From contig CAIJFC010000079.1 of NCBI GenBank assembly GCA_903819815.1, positions 1-8,822 on the forward strand: DNA of 8,822 nt, in the 5' to 3' direction. The stretch comes from an uncultured Bacteroidota bacterium (GTDB taxonomy: Bacteria; Bacteroidota; Bacteroidia; Flavobacteriales; Flavobacteriaceae). Positions 6,017 through 8,822 of this stretch are shown here, piece by piece; the stretch's first letter is position 1, and each line of letters starts with the position of its first letter. The position numbers were made by a program, and so were the translations under genes. Under the pieces are notes generated by a model that was not told the origin of the DNA, ran no database searches, and saw only the letters and a program-made list of their open reading frames with translations.

Positions 6017-7024
6017 ATGTATCATTCTAAAATTTCAGGATTGGGTTTCTATGTCCCTGCCAATACGGTCACTAATGCTGATTTATCAAAAATTATAGAT
6101 ACAAATGACGAGTGGATTCAGGAAAGAACCGGAATTCAAGAACGCCGACACATTATAAAAGGGGAAGACACCACCACTTCAATGGGTGTAAAAGCGGCTA
6201 TAATTGCAATTGAACGTGCTGGAATTTCTAAAGATGAGATCGACTTTATTGTATTCGCTACTTTAAGCCCTGATTATTATTTTCCAGGACCTGGAGTTTT
6301 AGTGCAAAGGGATCTAGGGTTAAAAACCGTTGGCGCTTTAGACGTTAGAAACCAATGTTCCGGCTTTGTATATGCCTTATCGGTTGCCGATCAGTATATT
6401 AAAACCGGTATGTACAAGAATATTTTAGTAATTGGCTCCGAAGTACATTCTCCAGGACTAGACATGACTACAAGAGGTCGCGGCGTTTCAGTAATTTTTG
6501 GAGACGGTGCTGGTGCTGCAATTCTAAGTCGAGAAGAAGATTTATCTAAAGGAATATTATCTACGCATTTGCATTCAGAAGGAATTCATGCCGAAGAATT
6601 AATCCTTAAAGCACCTGGAATGGGAAGCAGATGGGTTACAGATATAATTGCAGACAATGATCCTGATGACGAAAGTTACTATCCTTATATGAACGGGCAA
6701 TTTGTTTTTAAAAATGCTGTTGTTCGTTTTAGTGAAGTTATTAATGAGGGTTTACAAGCCAATAATTTGAATGTTTCCGATATCGATATGTTGATTCCGC
6801 ATCAGGCAAATTTGAGAATTGCTCAGTTTATTCAAAAGAAATTTGGTTTGACAGATGATCAAGTTTTTAATAACATTCAAAAATACGGAAATACAACGGC
6901 GGCTTCAATTCCAATCGCTTTGACTGAAGCTTGGGAACAAGGAAAAATAAAATCTGGAGATACAGTTGTTTTAGCAGCTTTTGGAAGCGGTTTTACCTGG
7001 GCAAGCGCTATAATTAAATGGTAA
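6017..7024 (+). CDS. Ketoacyl-ACP synthase III family protein (FabH-like)
   Basis: A 335-residue thiolase-fold enzyme of the KAS III type, which condenses an acyl-CoA with malonyl-ACP to start fatty acid or related chain synthesis in the cytoplasm. The catalytic triad is intact: C114 in NQCSGF, H262 in PHQAN and N292 in GNTTAASIP. Other family features are EWIQERTGIQERR (32-44), the GDGAGAAIL strand (162-170) and the C-terminal GSGFTWASAIIKW. It is slightly longer than E. coli FabH (317 residues), with extra sequence around 201-230 near the substrate entrance. It may be the main FabH or a paralogue primed by another acyl-CoA; neither plsX nor rpmF, frequent fabH neighbours, is in view. It has its own promoter and palindromes upstream and converges on ribF with no gap. 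Confidence 0.9.
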   Translation: MYHSKISGLGFYVPANTVTNADLSKIIDTNDEWIQERTGIQERRHIIKGEDTTTSMGVKAAIIAIERAGISKDEIDFIVFATLSPDYYFPGPGVLVQRDLGLKTVGALDVRNQCSGFVYALSVADQYIKTGMYKNILVIGSEVHSPGLDMTTRGRGVSVIFGDGAGAAILSREEDLSKGILSTHLHSEGIHAEELILKAPGMGSRWVTDIIADNDPDDESYYPYMNGQFVFKNAVVRFSEVINEGLQANNLNVSDIDMLIPHQANLRIAQFIQKKFGLTDDQVFNNIQKYGNTTAASIPIALTEAWEQGKIKSGDTVVLAAFGSGFTWASAIIKW

Positions 7025-7038
7025 TTATACTGTTTTTT
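7009..7038 (+). terminator. AT-only hairpin at the junction of converging genes
   Basis: TATAATTA (7009-7016) and TAATTATA (7022-7029) form a perfect 8-bp stem around the loop AATGG, followed by CTG and six T residues (7033-7038). The right arm holds the stop codons of both converging genes. The stem has no G-C pair, so it would be weak; it may end transcription of the ketoacyl synthase gene. Confidence 0.3.
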
Positions 7039-7957
7039 CAATATAGGAAATAGCATAATTTTTATCCTTTTGGATTTGCGCTTTTAATAAATCTATTGAA
7101 GAAAATTTTTGCTCGTCACGAATTCTATCTATTACTGAAACAGTTATTTCTGTATTATAAATAGCTATATCAAAGTCTAAAAAATGAACTTCAATTGATA
7201 AATCTTCGCCATTTACGGTTGGATTTAATCCGATATTCATTATCCCGAAAACTGTTTTTTCTTGTATAATGCTTTTAACAATGTAAACCCCATTTTTAGG
7301 AATCAACTTATAATTTTCTTCTATTTTTATATTGGCTGTTGGAAATCCGATGGTTCTTCCCAGTTGTTTTCCTTTAATAATTTTCCCAGATAATAAATAA
7401 TTGTAACCTAAAAATTCATTGGCTACAGCCATAGTTCCATTTGCAATAGCGTCTCTAATTTTAGTAGAACTTACAGAAACAGAATCAACTTCTTGGGCAG
7501 AAATTTGTTCCACCTCAAAACCATATTTGTCACCAAACGCAATTAAATCGTCAATATTTGCGGCTCTATTTTTTCCAAATCTATGGTCGTAACCTATAAT
7601 AATTTTTTGAATATTAAAGGAGTCTACTAAAATTGTTTTCACAAACTCTTCTGCTGATAAATTGGAGAATTCTTTGTCAAATGGATGAATAACGAGGTTG
7701 TCCAGCCCCATTTTTTTCAAAAAACCACTTTTTTCATTAATGGTATTTAACAGTTTGATAGAAGAAGCTTCATGTAAAACCATCCTTGGATGTGGAAAAA
7801 AAGTAAGAATCAAACTCTCATAATCGGAGTTTTCTTTTCCCTGAATTAGTTTTTCAATTATTTTTTGGTGTCCAATATGTACCCCGTCAAAAGTTCCAAT
7901 AGTAACTATTGTTTTTTGGGTAGAATTAAATTCGCTTATTGAAGTAAAGACTTTCAA
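7025..7957 (-). CDS. ribF: Bifunctional riboflavin kinase / FMN adenylyltransferase RibF
   Basis: RibF makes FMN from riboflavin and ATP and then FAD from FMN and ATP in the cytoplasm. The protein is 310 residues, usual for the family. The N-terminal adenylyltransferase domain has GTFDGVHIGHQ (21-31, nucleotidyltransferase HxGH motif), FPHP (54-57), GYDHRFGKNR (122-131) and SSTKIR (163-168). The C-terminal kinase domain (about 185-305) has GFPTANI (204-210), NIGLNPTV (241-248) and IEVHFLDFD (255-263) with the probable catalytic Glu E256. The start is TTG; the next Met is residue 59, which would remove the HxGH motif, and the codons upstream offer no ATG or GTG. A promoter box precedes it by about 20 bases. 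No FMN riboswitch is present. Confidence 0.95.
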   Translation of the reverse strand: MKVFTSISEFNSTQKTIVTIGTFDGVHIGHQKIIEKLIQGKENSDYESLILTFFPHPRMVLHEASSIKLLNTINEKSGFLKKMGLDNLVIHPFDKEFSNLSAEEFVKTILVDSFNIQKIIIGYDHRFGKNRAANIDDLIAFGDKYGFEVEQISAQEVDSVSVSSTKIRDAIANGTMAVANEFLGYNYLLSGKIIKGKQLGRTIGFPTANIKIEENYKLIPKNGVYIVKSIIQEKTVFGIMNIGLNPTVNGEDLSIEVHFLDFDIAIYNTEITVSVIDRIRDEQKFSSIDLLKAQIQKDKNYAISYIEKTV

Positions 7958-7976
7958 GAGTGCTATTATTTTTTTG

Positions 7977-7984
7977 CAAATTTA
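7977..7984 (-). promoter_or_regulatory. Bacteroidota promoter (-7 box) of ribF
   Basis: Read on the minus strand, 7984 to 7977 is TAAATTTG, an exact TAnnTTTG match. Transcription would start near 7972, giving a leader of about 15 bases to the TTG. No good -33 TTTG appears at the expected distance. Confidence 0.5.
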
Positions 7985-8069
7985 GAAGATTAAATTGTAT
8001 TTTTATTAATATTTCAATCAATTAAAACAATCTCTGATAAATTCTAAAAGTTAATTATTTGTATTGCTA

Positions 8070-8099
8070 TTTGTTTTTTATCAAAAATTTATATATTTG
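8070..8099 (+). promoter_or_regulatory. Bacteroidota promoter of the metalloprotease gene
   Basis: TTTG at 8070-8073 and TATATTTG at 8092-8099, separated by 18 bases, match both the -33 and -7 elements of the phylum. This is the most complete promoter in the window. Transcription would begin near 8104, with a leader of about 32 bases before the ATG at 8136. Confidence 0.65.
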
Positions 8100-8135
8100 A
8101 AGTCTGCATATTGCAAAAACTAAAATCCTATACTA

Positions 8136-8822
8136 ATGAATAAAAAATTACTATTCTCATGTACTTTTCTGTTTTTATCCTTTTTAGGTTTCTCACAGTC
8201 AGGTAAATTATGGAATTCAGTAACAAAATCAAATGTTACTTCCGTATCAAAAAACACAAAAAGAGTATCTTTTCCTCAAGAATTTTTACTTTTTCAAATT
8301 AATGAAACTTCATTTAGAAATAATTTGATTGCTGCGCCATCTGTATCTTCAGATGCAAAAACTGCGGGTGCTATTATTATGTTACCTAACATTAATGGAG
8401 AATTAGAACGTTTTGAAATGTTTGAATCTTCTAATTTTGCTCCAGAACTTCAAGCTCAATTTCCTGAAATTAGAGCCTACGCGGGAGTTGGAATGGACGA
8501 TAAATTCGCGCAAGTTAGATTAAGCGTTGATCCAAATGGAATTCAGGCAATGATTTTCAGAACGGATAAAGACAACGAATTTATTGAGCCCTATTCTCAA
8601 GATGGAAAAGTATATGCTGTTTTTAATTCAGTAGGTAATAAAAGCAAATTCGGTTTTACTTGTCATACTGACGACCAACCACTTATGTTGACTGCTCAGC
8701 AAAAAACCGATGCTGCAGCCAACATGAAATCGAGTGCTGCTCAATACAAAACAATGCGTTTGGCCTTGTCTTGTAATGGTGAATACGCTACTTTTTTCGG
8801 GGGTACTGTTGCTGGAGCTTTA
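8136..8822 (+). CDS. Secreted reprolysin-like zinc metalloprotease, N-terminal part (3' truncated)
   Basis: The first 229 residues are visible; the frame is still open at the window end. A signal peptide (basic MNKK, hydrophobic 5-18) has a predicted cleavage after GFS, leaving Gln21 as the first mature residue, a frequent pattern in Bacteroidota. Residues about 22-200 look like the propeptide of flavobacterial reprolysin-type (metzincin) proteases: a predicted sheet region with MLPNINGELERFEMFESSNF (82-101), FPEIRAYAGVG (109-119) and FIEPY (149-153). From about 207, MRLALSCNGEYATFFGG matches the opening of the catalytic domain as I recall it for this family. The zinc motif HExxH and any sorting domain lie beyond the window, so activity and secretion route are inferred. 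Cys176 in the propeptide could act as an inhibitory zinc ligand, which is speculative. Confidence 0.8.
   Translation, partial: MNKKLLFSCTFLFLSFLGFSQSGKLWNSVTKSNVTSVSKNTKRVSFPQEFLLFQINETSFRNNLIAAPSVSSDAKTAGAIIMLPNINGELERFEMFESSNFAPELQAQFPEIRAYAGVGMDDKFAQVRLSVDPNGIQAMIFRTDKDNEFIEPYSQDGKVYAVFNSVGNKSKFGFTCHTDDQPLMLTAQQKTDAAANMKSSAAQYKTMRLALSCNGEYATFFGGTVAGAL

Noticed and set aside
7958..8135. FMN riboswitch or small gene between ribF and the protease
   Set aside because: The gap is AT-rich, with none of the conserved GC-rich stems of an FMN riboswitch and no convincing short coding frame; its length is explained by two divergent promoters.
1..8822. CRISPR array, insertion sequence, tRNA, rRNA, phage or defence genes
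   Set aside because: I saw no spaced direct repeats, transposase motifs, terminal repeats with target duplications, or structured RNA genes; gene content and base composition look uniform.

Overview
The window looks like an ordinary chromosomal stretch from a member of the Bacteroidota, most likely Flavobacterium or a close relative in Flavobacteriaceae. The evidence is: strongly AT-rich DNA; a C-terminal type IX secretion (T9SS) sorting domain on one secreted protein; a signal peptide on another whose predicted mature protein begins with Gln; near-absence of Shine-Dalgarno sequences; several non-ATG starts; and five exact matches to the TAnnTTTG promoter element of this phylum just upstream of genes. 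This assignment is read from motifs and recalled protein families, not from a database search.

Layout. Positions 1-1380 hold the 3' part of a large secreted T9SS cargo gene, closed by a strong intrinsic terminator (1401-1427). After a short regulatory gap comes a two-component pair, an OmpR/PhoB-type response regulator (1568-2251) and a PhoR-like membrane histidine kinase (2252-3304), joined stop-to-start. A new promoter at 3331 starts a tight cluster: trmB (tRNA m7G46 methyltransferase, GTG start), a LysE-family membrane transporter (TTG start), an alkyltransferase-like (ATL) DNA-binding protein, and an orphan ABC ATPase with a C-terminal TOBE-like region. A ketoacyl-ACP synthase III gene (6017-7024) has its own promoter, embedded in two palindromes. 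It converges with ribF (minus strand, 7957-7025, TTG start), with the stop codons directly abutting. A divergent intergenic region (7958-8135) carries promoters for ribF and for a secreted reprolysin-type metalloprotease whose catalytic part lies beyond the window.

How the parts relate. The two-component pair is a self-contained signalling unit whose targets are not shown here. The trmB cluster is probably co-transcribed, but its products (tRNA modification, export, DNA lesion recognition, ABC ATPase) share no obvious pathway; it looks like a housekeeping string. The two ends encode exported proteins, of which only the left one shows a T9SS signal inside the window.

I found no convincing new multi-gene system. 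The points most worth checking are regulatory: an apparently leaderless response regulator mRNA, two palindromes over the ketoacyl synthase promoter, and AT-only hairpins at gene ends. At the protein level they are an ATL with Ala in place of the alkyl-acceptor Cys, and an ABC ATPase without partners.
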